A stretch of DNA of 64,000 bases, taken from positions 1-64,000 of the forward strand of contig NZ_JANDBD010000007.1 in the NCBI RefSeq assembly GCF_024320865.1, given 5' to 3'. The translations under genes were made by a program, and so were the position numbers. This document shows, in pieces, positions 42,941 to 51,013 of this stretch. The notes under the pieces are model-generated. The model was not told the DNA's origin and searched no databases. It saw only the letters and a list, made by a program, of their open reading frames with translations. The number at the start of each line of letters is the position of its first letter. Within the stretch, counting starts at the first letter, position 1. The stretch comes from Mycolicibacterium arenosum (lineage in GTDB: Bacteria > Actinomycetota > Actinomycetes > Mycobacteriales > Mycobacteriaceae).

Positions 42941-44097
42941 CGCAGGGGCCGCCCCCTCCTCCGGGGCCACCGCCTCCGCTACCGCCGCAGCGCGCGTCGC
43001 TGCAACCCACGGAGCGGACGCGGACCTACCCGTGTCACCAGTGCGGCGGTCAGTTGAACTTCGACATCGCCACGCAGCAGCTGAAATGTCCTAACTGCGG
43101 CAACATTCAGCCGATCGTCGAGGACGCCGGCCGCCGCGTCGTCGAACACGATCTGCGGTCGGCGTGGAACCAGCAGTCGAGCTCGATGGCGCGTTTCTCC
43201 GGGCAGGCCGCGCAGAAGGAGATCGTCTGCCAGAACTGCGGTGGACACACCACGTTCACCGGAACGCTGACCGCGGTGCGGTGCCCGTACTGCGCGACGC
43301 CGATTCAGCGCGACGACGTGCACGACGCCCCCGACCGGCTGCCGGTCGACGCGGTGCTGCCGTTCCGGCTCGACGAACCGAACGCGCGTGGCGTGGTGGA
43401 CAAGTGGATCAACGGCCGCTGGTTCGCGCCGACCGAGTTCAAGAAGTACAACGACAAGGGCGCGCTCTCCAGCATCTACGTCGCCTACTTCACCTACGAC
43501 GCGCAGGCCGTCACCGACTACACCGGTGAGCGCGGCAGGCACTACACGGTGACGGTCGGCGAGGGTGACAACCGGCGCACGGAGACCCGCACCGACTGGA
43601 CGTACGTCAGCGGGCGGGTGAACAACACCTTCGACGATCTGCCGGTGTTGGCCAACACGGGCCTCGACGAGCAGAAGGTGCACAACCTCGAGCCGTGGCC
43701 GACGGAGTACGCGAAGCCGTTCTCCGCGGAGTACATCGCCGGGCACCTGTCGCGCACCTACGACAGGACCGTCGAGCAGAGCTTCGAGATCGCGAAGAGC
43801 TCGATGGAGGGCACCATCGCATCGACGGTGCGCAGCGACATCGGCGGCGATGAGCAGCGGGTGCACTCCGTGCAGACGCAGTGGTTCAACATGACGTTCA
43901 AGCACGTGCTGCTGCCGATCTGGCTGCTGACGGTGATCTACAACGGCACGCCGTTTCAGGTGTGTATCAACGGTTTCACCGGCGAGGTGCAGGGCCGCAG
44001 GCCGTACAGCACGGTGAAGATCGCCGCCGCGGTGACCGCTGCGGTGCTGGTGATCCTGCTCGTGGTGGTGGCCTACATGGCGATGAAGGGCGGTTGA
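42937..44097 (+). CDS. Zinc-ribbon membrane protein of the SPFH operon
   Basis: Product of 386 residues. A Pro-rich start is followed by a first zinc ribbon with CHQC and CPNC pairs (about residues 33-57) and a second with CQNC and CPYC (about 99-122). A beta-rich middle region contains TFDD and GDNRRTETRTDW. One membrane helix sits near the C-terminus (about 360-380). The layout resembles TFIIB-type zinc-ribbon membrane proteins encoded with YdjI-like SPFH proteins. It starts on a GTG overlapping the SPFH gene stop. Confidence 0.8.
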   Translation: MTQGPPPPPGPPPPLPPQRASLQPTERTRTYPCHQCGGQLNFDIATQQLKCPNCGNIQPIVEDAGRRVVEHDLRSAWNQQSSSMARFSGQAAQKEIVCQNCGGHTTFTGTLTAVRCPYCATPIQRDDVHDAPDRLPVDAVLPFRLDEPNARGVVDKWINGRWFAPTEFKKYNDKGALSSIYVAYFTYDAQAVTDYTGERGRHYTVTVGEGDNRRTETRTDWTYVSGRVNNTFDDLPVLANTGLDEQKVHNLEPWPTEYAKPFSAEYIAGHLSRTYDRTVEQSFEIAKSSMEGTIASTVRSDIGGDEQRVHSVQTQWFNMTFKHVLLPIWLLTVIYNGTPFQVCINGFTGEVQGRRPYSTVKIAAAVTAAVLVILLVVVAYMAMKGG

Positions 44098-44099
44098 CG

Positions 44100-44522
44100 G
44101 TGGGCGTATTCGCCTGGCTCGTAGTACTCCTGGTGGTGGCCGTCGTGGCGAGCGGCGCACTGTTCGCGGTCGCGCTGGCGAGGCGGTCGAGGGGCCAGTT
44201 GGCCGTCGGCACCGAGGCGCTGCCGGGCATGCCGACGGGCGCGCCGCTGGAGTGGGCGGGCCAGCACACCCCGGAGGCGAAGATGCACCGGCGGCTGATC
44301 GGGCTGGCGCAGACCGTGGCGGCGCTGCCCTTGGGCGACGCCACCGCCATCGAACGACAGGTGGCCGTCCAGCACAAGATTCAGGAACTCGACCGGAGGC
44401 TGATCTCGTTCGCGGTCGCGCCGGAACCCGCTAGGCGTGAAGCGGTCGACGGGCTGGAGCCCGAGGTCGCCGACGCCGAGGCGGAGGTCGGGACGCTGGC
44501 CGTGGATCCGGGGCTGGCGTAA
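44100..44522 (+). CDS. Small membrane protein, third gene of the SPFH operon
   Basis: Product of 140 residues. A single N-terminal membrane helix (about 4-28) is followed by a soluble helical region (MHRRLIGLAQTVAAL, IERQVAVQHKIQELDRRLISF) with coiled-coil character. I recognise no family. The GTG start is two bases after the zinc-ribbon gene stop, so it is translated with it. Confidence 0.65.
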   Translation: MGVFAWLVVLLVVAVVASGALFAVALARRSRGQLAVGTEALPGMPTGAPLEWAGQHTPEAKMHRRLIGLAQTVAALPLGDATAIERQVAVQHKIQELDRRLISFAVAPEPARREAVDGLEPEVADAEAEVGTLAVDPGLA

Positions 44523-44528
44523 GCCCCG

Positions 44529-45584
44529 CTACCACCGCACCATGCGGCGCTGCGCGAGTAGATCGCGCACCAGACCCACGTATCCGACGGCCACCACGCT
44601 CCAGTCCATCTCCGGCGCCATCTGGCGGGCTTCGGCCGCCATCGAGCCGGAGAGCCGGGGCTGTGTGAGAACCTTTCGCAGGGCCAGCGCGAAGCCGTCC
44701 GCGTCGTCGTGGACGACGACGCTTCCGGCACCGGTGCCGAGGAGTTCGATGGCGTGCGGGAAGGCCGTCGCGACGACGGGCCTACCCCGTGCGATCGCCT
44801 CGGCGAGCACCGGCGCGGCGGTGAGGTCGGTGGAGTCGTAGGGCAGCGCGATCACCGAGGCCTGCTGGAATAGGGTGGTCAGCGTGGCCTCGTAGTCGCC
44901 GCCGTCGATCGTCACGCAATCGGCGACGCCGCGCTGCGCGATCCTCTCGACGAGCGACTCGCGGTACGCCTCGCCCTCGGCGGCGAGGACGCCGGGATGG
45001 GTCGGCCCGGCGATGACGTAGCGAGGCCGGCCGGGAAGGCCCCTCAGCGCCTCCATCGCGTCGATGACCCGTTCGATGCCTGCGCCGGGGCCCAGCCAAC
45101 CCCAGGTGAGGATGGTCGGCCGGCTCGGGCGCTTCAGTTGCGGGGCGCGGGACACCCGCGTGCCGAACGGGAGCGTCGTCACGGCGGAGCTGCTCACGGT
45201 GTAGCCGTCGCGCAGTTGGCCCGCGGCGGACCTGGAGAGGACGACGACGTGGCTCGCGGCGTCGGCGATCGCCTCGATCGTCGAACGCTGTTGCGCCGTA
45301 GGATGTTTCGGCACGGTGTGCAGGATGACGATCGACGGCACCGACACCTCGCCGAGGATGTCCACCACCTTGTCGGCGTCGGGGTGAAAGTGGAAGTCGT
45401 GGTGGAGGATCGCGGCGTCACCGTCGCTCAGGCGCGCCACCTCGCCGACGTCGACGAGGGTGACGTCGGCACCGTAGGTGTTCAGCGCCTGACGGAGTCC
45501 GGACCCGAACCGTTGGAGGGCAGCGGATTCCGGTGCCGGGGTAGCGAGCATCGCTATCCGCACGGGCGTGTGGGTGATCGGCAT
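44529..45584 (-). CDS. GT4-type glycosyltransferase (family 1 superfamily)
   Basis: Product of 351 residues with the GT-B layout: N-terminal domain RIAMLATPAPESAALQRFGSGLR, and a C-terminal donor-binding region ILTWGWLGPGAGIERVIDAMEAL, EAIARGRPVVATAFPHAIELLG. The catalytic EX7E-like element is in PVLAEAIARGRPVVAT. Donor and acceptor are unknown. The ATG at 45584 is used; a GTG at 45611 would overlap the stop of a 20-codon frame (GTGA) and is an alternative. It is convergent with the SPFH operon. Confidence 0.8.
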   Translation of the reverse strand: MPITHTPVRIAMLATPAPESAALQRFGSGLRQALNTYGADVTLVDVGEVARLSDGDAAILHHDFHFHPDADKVVDILGEVSVPSIVILHTVPKHPTAQQRSTIEAIADAASHVVVLSRSAAGQLRDGYTVSSSAVTTLPFGTRVSRAPQLKRPSRPTILTWGWLGPGAGIERVIDAMEALRGLPGRPRYVIAGPTHPGVLAAEGEAYRESLVERIAQRGVADCVTIDGGDYEATLTTLFQQASVIALPYDSTDLTAAPVLAEAIARGRPVVATAFPHAIELLGTGAGSVVVHDDADGFALALRKVLTQPRLSGSMAAEARQMAPEMDWSVVAVGYVGLVRDLLAQRRMVRW

Positions 45585-45888
45585 CGCAATCGGCTTCAGA
45601 AACGCGCTCACTGCCCGCCCCGCGTCGATGCCTTGCGGCAGGGGTTGAGACCGTATTCCTTCGGTGCCATGGGGATGGTCCCGTCTGAGCCGTCCGAAGG
45701 GCTCGATAAGCGAATCGGCGATGACGCGAGCCGAATTCGGTCGCGTGCGGGGAACCGCCGATGTGTCCACCTTACGCCCTGCAGCGAACGTTGTAGCAGC
45801 CGAACCCGTCCCGACCGCCCTGTATGGTCCGAAGGACACCGTTTCGTCTGTCGACGCGGGCCTGGCTCGAAACGATGGGAATCGAACG
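45585..45888. other. 304-bp divergent region between the glycosyltransferase and DUF5994 genes
   Basis: Apart from the possible 20-codon leader (45608-45670) I see no gene. No clear SigA or SigF promoter pair could be read. It must hold the promoters of both flanking genes. Confidence 0.5.
45608..45670 (-). CDS. Possible 20-residue leader peptide upstream of the glycosyltransferase
   Basis: A 20-codon frame (MAPKEYGLNPCRKASTRGGQ) ends in a TGA that overlaps a GTG in frame with the glycosyltransferase. Such GTGA overlaps mark translational coupling throughout this window. The ribosome-binding site is weak. Whether it is translated is unknown. Confidence 0.3.
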   Translation of the reverse strand: MAPKEYGLNPCRKASTRGGQ

Positions 45889-46350
45889 GTGATTGAACGA
45901 CGAAGCGCCACTCCGGTCCGCTTGATTCTGGCACCCGTTCTCGGCGACGACCTCTGCGGAGCGTGGTGGCCGCGGTCCGCGTCGATCGCCACCGAGCTTC
46001 CCGGACTCGCCGAGGTGCTGCGCGACCGGCTGGGCCAGGTGGTCGACATTCAGGTCAGCTGGTCCTCGGTCGACGGCGAGCCCGACCTCGACCTGCTGAC
46101 CAGGCGTGGGGTGTCCGCCATGCCGGGCCTGCGCACCCGACCGCAGCGCGTGATGAAGGTGATGGGCAGCGACGCCGCGGTGAAGCTCATCGTCGTGCCG
46201 CACCGCACCACGTCGCCGCTCGCGGTGCTGGTGATGCGGCACGCCGCCGGACTGCCGGTCGACGATCGGCACCTCGAGAGCGACGCCTACCGCGCGGCCG
46301 ACGACATCGTGCGGTCGGCGCAGGCGCAGTGCGTGCGCTGGAGGAACTAG
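45889..46350 (+). CDS. DUF5994-family protein
   Basis: Product of 153 residues with the DUF5994 signature: RLILAPVLG...CGAWWPRSASIATELPGL, VVDIQVSWSSVDGEPDLD, KLIVVPHRTTSPLAVLVMRHAAGLP and AYRAADDIVRSAQAQC. Function is unknown; it is an actinobacterial family. The GTG at 45889 gives the family's normal length; the frame is open to 45664 but the extension is not family-like. Its last bases overlap the end of the convergent F420-type gene. Confidence 0.75.
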   Translation: MIERRSATPVRLILAPVLGDDLCGAWWPRSASIATELPGLAEVLRDRLGQVVDIQVSWSSVDGEPDLDLLTRRGVSAMPGLRTRPQRVMKVMGSDAAVKLIVVPHRTTSPLAVLVMRHAAGLPVDDRHLESDAYRAADDIVRSAQAQCVRWRN

Positions 46351-46769
46351 GCCAACTCGAAGACCGGGATCACCCGGTCGGTCCGCTTCTCGTACTCCCC
46401 GAAGCCGGGCGCGCGCTCCACGATCTGCGCGTAGACGAGGTCGCGTTCGTCGCGCGGAAGTTCGCGGGCGACGACGTCGCGTTTCGGATCCGCCCCGATC
46501 TCGACCTGAACGGCGGGCTGGGAGCGCAGGTTGAACACCCAACCGGGGCTGGCGTCCCGGCCAGCCGCCGAACCGACGACGTAGACCTTGCCGTCGATGT
46601 CGAAGTAGCCGATGAGGTTCTCCCGCTGCGTGCCGCTCTTGGCGCCGGTGGACGTCAGGATGAGCAACGGGAAGCCCTCGAACTGCCCGCCGACCTTGCC
46701 GTCGTTGGCGCGGAACTCCGCGATGTTCTGCGCGTTGAAGTCCCGCTCGGAATCCATGTCGTCAGCCAT
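46347..46769 (-). CDS. Nitroreductase-family deazaflavin (F420)-dependent oxidoreductase, Ddn-like
   Basis: Product of 140 residues of the DDN/FDOR group: LLILTSTGAKSGTQRENLIGYF, YVVGSAAGRDASPGWVFNLRSQPAVQVEIG, and the C-terminal PGFGEYEKRTDRVIPVF. Members use F420H2 to reduce diverse quinones and nitro compounds; the substrate is not known here. The ATG at 46769 lies before a Gly/Ala stretch without strong Shine-Dalgarno. It is convergent with the DUF5994 gene. Confidence 0.85.
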   Translation of the reverse strand: MADDMDSERDFNAQNIAEFRANDGKVGGQFEGFPLLILTSTGAKSGTQRENLIGYFDIDGKVYVVGSAAGRDASPGWVFNLRSQPAVQVEIGADPKRDVVARELPRDERDLVYAQIVERAPGFGEYEKRTDRVIPVFELA

Positions 46770-46851
46770 CCCGCCATCGTGGCACAGGGGTTCGGGGTCC
46801 GGCACCGTCGATCGTCCGTGCCGTGCCGGCAAACTCCGGTGCGGGCCCGCG

Positions 46852-47538
46852 TCAGGAGAAGAGCCGGCTCCGGATGCGCCCGTCGACGATCGTCGCCAGC
46901 CGCGACACCTCGTCCGGATCCCCGTCGGCCTCGATCCGGCCGTCGGCGATCGCCTCCGCGACTGTCGTGCGCTGCCCGACGATGGCCGACACCACCTCGC
47001 GGGTGGTCCGGATGGTGGCCTCGGCCCCGTCCGGCGCCGCACCGCCGCGGGCCGTCATGCGACCGTTGCGCACGCGAAGGTGGGCCGTGCTGTCGTCGAT
47101 GTGGAACTCGTAGACGGCGTCGACGTCCGACACCGGCGCCTCGCTGTCGACGATCAGGAAGTTCAGCGCCCATTCGGCACGGAACGCCTCGGTTGCGCAA
47201 TCGGCGTCGGCCATCTGATGACGCGCACCCCACACGGCCAACGGCACCATCGCCCTGGCCAATTCGCGTCCGGCGTCGGTGAGTTCGTAGCCGACCGCAG
47301 AACTCGGTTGATCGAGGAGCAGCTTGCGAGCCACGACACCGTCGGCCTCCAGCTGCCGCATCCGGCTCGCCAACAGGCTGGTGCCGATGCCGCCGAGTGC
47401 GTCGGCGAGCTGGTTGTACCGCTTCGGGCCGGTGCCCAGTTCCCGAACGATCAGCAGCGACCAGCGCTCACCGACGACGTCCAGGGCGTGCGCCAGACCG
47501 CAGAACTGGCCGTAGTTCCGTCGCGACATGCCGCTCAT
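46852..47538 (-). CDS. HxlR-family winged-helix regulator with SCP2-like C-terminal domain
   Basis: Product of 228 residues. The N-terminal HxlR domain (about 8-105) reads CGLAHALDVVGERWSLLIVRELGTGPKRYNQLADALGGI and MRQLEADGVVAR. The C-terminal half (about 125-225, FHIDDSTAHLRVRNGRM, TIRTTREVVSAIVG) looks like a sterol-carrier (SCP2) fold, which could bind a lipophilic ligand. It is divergent from a small-protein gene, and the shared gap carries direct repeats likely to be its operator. Confidence 0.82.
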   Translation of the reverse strand: MSGMSRRNYGQFCGLAHALDVVGERWSLLIVRELGTGPKRYNQLADALGGIGTSLLASRMRQLEADGVVARKLLLDQPSSAVGYELTDAGRELARAMVPLAVWGARHQMADADCATEAFRAEWALNFLIVDSEAPVSDVDAVYEFHIDDSTAHLRVRNGRMTARGGAAPDGAEATIRTTREVVSAIVGQRTTVAEAIADGRIEADGDPDEVSRLATIVDGRIRSRLFS

Positions 47539-47579
47539 CGTAAACCTCGCTCCACAAACTTGACGTCGACTTCACTAAC

Positions 47580-47633
47580 AAGTGCGTACTTCTAAATCTT
47601 ATGTTACTTTTCCGAAGTGCACTTCTAAATCTT
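47580..47633. promoter_or_regulatory. Two direct repeats, likely HxlR operator
   Basis: AAGTGCGTACTTCTAAATCT (47580-47599) and AAGTGCACTTCTAAATCTT (47615-47633) share AAGTGC and ACTTCTAAATCTT, 35 bp apart. The second holds the perfect palindrome AAGTGCACTT. The region is AT-rich relative to its surroundings and lies between the HxlR gene and the small-protein gene. A TTGACG element is at 47560-47565. Confidence 0.6.
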
Positions 47634-47652
47634 CTCTATCCAGGAGGACCCC

Positions 47653-47841
47653 ATGGCCCTGATCTCCATCGGCGGACCCCGCCGACTGACCGCACTGCTC
47701 CGCCATCTCACCGACCTGTCCCGACCGCGCGTCGCGCACGTCGAGGCGCCGACCGTGGAACCCATGAAGCGGCACTATCCGCCGCGTCGCGAGCGGGTCA
47801 TCGAAAGCGCGGCGATGCGCCGCGAGATGTACCGCCTCTAG
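47653..47841 (+). CDS. Small basic hypothetical protein (62 residues)
   Basis: Product of 62 residues, rich in Arg and Leu, with no membrane helix or named motif. A strong AGGAGGA Shine-Dalgarno sits eight bases upstream of the ATG. It is divergent from the HxlR regulator and is probably its target. Function unknown. Confidence 0.55.
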   Translation: MALISIGGPRRLTALLRHLTDLSRPRVAHVEAPTVEPMKRHYPPRRERVIESAAMRREMYRL

Positions 47842-47855
47842 CTCCCAGAAGGCTT

Positions 47856-48314
47856 ATGTTTCATGGCGTGAAGCGCGTACTGCCGATCGCCGCCGCGGTC
47901 GTCGCCGTGGCCGTGCTGACCCAGTGCTCATCGGCTGTCGAGGGCGCACCTGCGCCCGCGACGAACCCCTCCGTCGAGATCGAGCGCGCAGACGTCGAAG
48001 CCTGGCTCGGCGCGTGGACCGGGCCCATCACCCAGGCGGGCGCGCAGTACAACGTCGTCCTCGCCCTCGAGTACGAGGACGGCACGGTCGTCGGCACCAC
48101 CGACTACGCGGAACTCCAGTGCGCGGGCACGCTCGGTGACGCCGACCTGAGCGGCCAGGTGCTCTCGATCGTCGAGACCATCACCGTCGGCACCGAGCAC
48201 TGCATCACGCCCATCGACCTGACGCTGACGCTCGAGCCGGGCAGGGTGCACTACAGCTTCGACGACCAGGGCGGTGGCGACGGCGTTCTGGTCAGACAAG
48301 AGGGCTGGACGTGA
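47856..48314 (+). CDS. Small exported hypothetical protein
   Basis: Product of 152 residues with an N-terminal signal-like segment (VLPIAAAVVAVAVL) followed by TQC, a possible lipidation cysteine with unusual Gln at -1. The mature part contains WLGAWTGPITQAGAQYNVVLALEYEDGTVVGTTDY and a beta-rich tail. It resembles mycobacterial secreted/lipoprotein families without a name. The ATG at 47856 has AGAAGG three bases upstream; a GTG at 47868 is an alternative. Confidence 0.6.
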   Translation: MFHGVKRVLPIAAAVVAVAVLTQCSSAVEGAPAPATNPSVEIERADVEAWLGAWTGPITQAGAQYNVVLALEYEDGTVVGTTDYAELQCAGTLGDADLSGQVLSIVETITVGTEHCITPIDLTLTLEPGRVHYSFDDQGGGDGVLVRQEGWT

Positions 48315-48390
48315 GCCGGGTGGGTGTCCCCTTAGATTCCCGCTGACTTCAACCCCTGACTTCGGCCGAATCCGCGAGCAGCATTTCGGG

Positions 48391-49842
48391 GTGACCCGTG
48401 TGATTCGCTTCAACGCCTTCGACATGAACTGCGTCGCCCATCAGTCCCCCGGCCTGTGGAAGCACCCCGAGGATCAGTCGGCGCGCTACAAGGACCTCGA
48501 GTACTGGACCGAACTGGCCAAGCTGCTGGAGCGCGGCCGCTTCGACGGCCTGTTCATCGCCGACGTCCTCGGCACCTACGACGTCTACGGCGCCAGTGAC
48601 GAGGCCGCGATCCGCCAGGCCGCGCAGATCCCCGTCAACGACCCGCTCCTTCTCGTCTCGGCGATGGCCCTCGTCACCGAGCACCTCGGCTTCGGCATCA
48701 CCACCGGCACCGGCTTCGAGCACCCCTACCCGTTCGCCCGCCGGCTCTCGACGCTCGACCACCTCACCAAGGGCCGCATCGGCTGGAACGTCGTCACCGG
48801 CTACCTGCCCGCCGCCGCCCGCAACATGGGCCAGACCGACCAGCCCGCCCACGACGCCCGCTACGACCATGCCGACGAGTACCTCGAAGTCCTCTACAAG
48901 CTGTGGGAAGGCTCATGGGAGGACGACGCCGTCATCCGCGACAAGGACCGCGGAGTCTTCACCGATCCGGACAAGGTTCACCACATCGGCCACGAGGGAA
49001 CGCATTTCAGCGTTCCGGGCGTGCACCTGTCCGAGCCGTCGCCGCAGCGCACCCCCGTCATCTACCAGGCCGGCTCGTCCCCCCGCGGGGTTCGCTTCGC
49101 CGCGGAGAACGCCGAGGCGATCTTCACCGCCGCGCCGACGAAGGCGATCCTCGCCGAGACCGTCACGACCATCCGGCGCGAACTCGAGATCGCCGGCCGC
49201 GACCCGTACGGGGTGAAGATCTTCAACCTGTCGACCGTCGTCACCGCGGCCACCGACGAGGAGGCGCACGCCAAGCACGCCGAGTACCTGTCCTACGGTG
49301 ATCCGGAGGGCGCGTTGACGTTCATGTCCGGCTGGATGGGCGTCGACCTGGCGCGCTACGGGTTCGACGAGCCGGTCGGCAATGTCGACTCCAATGCGAT
49401 CCTGTCAGCGGTCGCGGCGTTCCAGTCGGCCGACCCCGACGGCGGCGAGTGGCAGATCAAGGACATCGCCGAGTGGGGCAAGATCGGCGGCCTGGGCCCG
49501 CGCTTCGTGGGATCCGGTGCGAGCGTGGCGGATTCGCTGCAGGAGTGGGTCGAGGAGACCGACGTCGACGGATTTAACTTCGCCTACGCGGTCACACCGG
49601 GATCGTTCGCCGACATCGTCGATCACGTCATCCCCGAACTGACCGCACGCGGGGCCTATCAGCCCGAGTACACGCCGGGAACGCTGCGCAACAAGCTGCT
49701 CGCCAACGGCGACCGGCTGCCCGACGAGCACCGCGGCGCCAAGTACCGTGTGGGAGGGCCACTGTCGACGATCATCGACCGGCCCTCGACGCTGCCGTCC
49801 TCGTCGGCATCGCTGTCCGCACAACCGACGAGAGGACGCTGA
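48391..49842 (+). CDS. NtaA/SnaA/DszA-type FMN-dependent monooxygenase (LLM class)
   Basis: Product of 483 residues, first gene of an organosulfur-utilisation operon. The pattern is that of two-component FMN monooxygenases: RFNAFDMNC start, DPLLLVSAMALVTEHLGFG, ARRLSTLDHLTKGRIGWNVVTGY and VYQAGSSPRGVRFAAENAEAIF. It uses FMNH2 from a separate reductase to oxidise a sulfur- or nitrogen-containing compound. A GTG at 48391 or at 48400 can serve. ssuD follows with one base between. Confidence 0.85.
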   Translation: MTRVIRFNAFDMNCVAHQSPGLWKHPEDQSARYKDLEYWTELAKLLERGRFDGLFIADVLGTYDVYGASDEAAIRQAAQIPVNDPLLLVSAMALVTEHLGFGITTGTGFEHPYPFARRLSTLDHLTKGRIGWNVVTGYLPAAARNMGQTDQPAHDARYDHADEYLEVLYKLWEGSWEDDAVIRDKDRGVFTDPDKVHHIGHEGTHFSVPGVHLSEPSPQRTPVIYQAGSSPRGVRFAAENAEAIFTAAPTKAILAETVTTIRRELEIAGRDPYGVKIFNLSTVVTAATDEEAHAKHAEYLSYGDPEGALTFMSGWMGVDLARYGFDEPVGNVDSNAILSAVAAFQSADPDGGEWQIKDIAEWGKIGGLGPRFVGSGASVADSLQEWVEETDVDGFNFAYAVTPGSFADIVDHVIPELTARGAYQPEYTPGTLRNKLLANGDRLPDEHRGAKYRVGGPLSTIIDRPSTLPSSSASLSAQPTRGR

Positions 49843-49843
49843 C

Positions 49844-51013
49844 GTGTCGATTGCACTGCACTGGTTCCTGCCCACCTACGGCGACAGCCGGTTCATCGTC
49901 GGCGGCGGCCACGGGCTGCCCGCCGGCTCGGCGCACAGCGATCGCGACGCGTCGATCGACTACCTCGCGTCGATCGTGCGCGGCGCGGAGTCGTTCGGCT
50001 TCACGGGCGCGCTGATCCCTACGGGCGCGTGGTGCGAGGACGCGTTCGTCACCGCCGCGTTCCTGGCGCGGGAGACGACGTCGCTGGCGTTCCTCGTCGC
50101 GTTCCGGCCCGGCCTGGTCAGCCCCACGCTGTCGGCGCAGATGGCGGCGACGTTCGCCCGGCACGCACCGGGCCGGATCCTGCTGAACGTCGTGGTCGGC
50201 GGCGAGGCGCACGAGCAGCGCTCGTTCGGCGATCACCTCAGCAAGGACGACAGGTACGCCCGCTGCGACGAGTTCCTCGAGGTCGTACGCGGACTGTTCG
50301 CCGGCGAGACGGTGACGCTGCAGGGCAACCACGTCAACGTCGAGGAGGCCGCGCTGGCGTTGCCGCCCAACCCGATTCCGCCGCTGTACTTCGGGGGCAG
50401 TTCCGGCGCAGCCGGCCCGGTTGCGGCTCGACACGCCGACGTGTACCTGACGTGGGGTGAGCCGCCGGACGCCGTGCGCAAGAAGGTCGACTGGATTCGC
50501 GGTCTCGCCGAGCAGGAGGGCCGCGACGTCCGCTTCGGCATTCGCCTGCACACGATCTCCCGCGACACGGCCGACGAGGCGTGGGCCCAGGCCGACAAGT
50601 TCATCTCCGCGCTGGACGAGGAGACCGTCGCCAACGCGCAGAAGGGCCTGCACCGCAGCGAATCCGAGGGACAGCGTCGCATGCTCGCACTGCACGAGGA
50701 GCACCGCGCCAACGGCACCTGGAACGACGCGCGGTCGCTGGAGATCGCGCCGAACCTGTGGGCCGGCGTCGGCCTGGTGCGCGGCGGGGCGGGCACGGCA
50801 CTGGTTGGCAGCCACGCCGATGTGGCCGACCGCATCGCCGAGTACGTCGAGGTCGGCATCGACGAGTTCATCTTCTCCGGCTATCCGCATCTGGAGGAGC
50901 TGTACTGGTTCGGCGAGGGCGTCGTGCCGATCCTGCGCGAACGCGGACTGTTCAAGGGTGAGGCGAATTCAGCTGCCCCGGCGTCGATTCCGTTCGTCGG
51001 CGCCCGGCGGTGA
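49844..51013 (+). CDS. ssuD: FMNH2-dependent alkanesulfonate monooxygenase SsuD
   Basis: Product of 389 residues of the SsuD group: WFLPTYGDSR, IPTGAWCEDAF, FRPGLVSPTLSAQMAATFARHAPGR, LYFGGSSGAAGPVAARHADVYLTWGEPP and LWAGVGLVRGGAGTALVG. It splits alkanesulfonates to sulfite and aldehyde. A strong AGAGGA precedes the GTG start. The stop overlaps the GTG of the next gene (GTGA at 51010). Confidence 0.88.
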   Translation: MSIALHWFLPTYGDSRFIVGGGHGLPAGSAHSDRDASIDYLASIVRGAESFGFTGALIPTGAWCEDAFVTAAFLARETTSLAFLVAFRPGLVSPTLSAQMAATFARHAPGRILLNVVVGGEAHEQRSFGDHLSKDDRYARCDEFLEVVRGLFAGETVTLQGNHVNVEEAALALPPNPIPPLYFGGSSGAAGPVAARHADVYLTWGEPPDAVRKKVDWIRGLAEQEGRDVRFGIRLHTISRDTADEAWAQADKFISALDEETVANAQKGLHRSESEGQRRMLALHEEHRANGTWNDARSLEIAPNLWAGVGLVRGGAGTALVGSHADVADRIAEYVEVGIDEFIFSGYPHLEELYWFGEGVVPILRERGLFKGEANSAAPASIPFVGARR

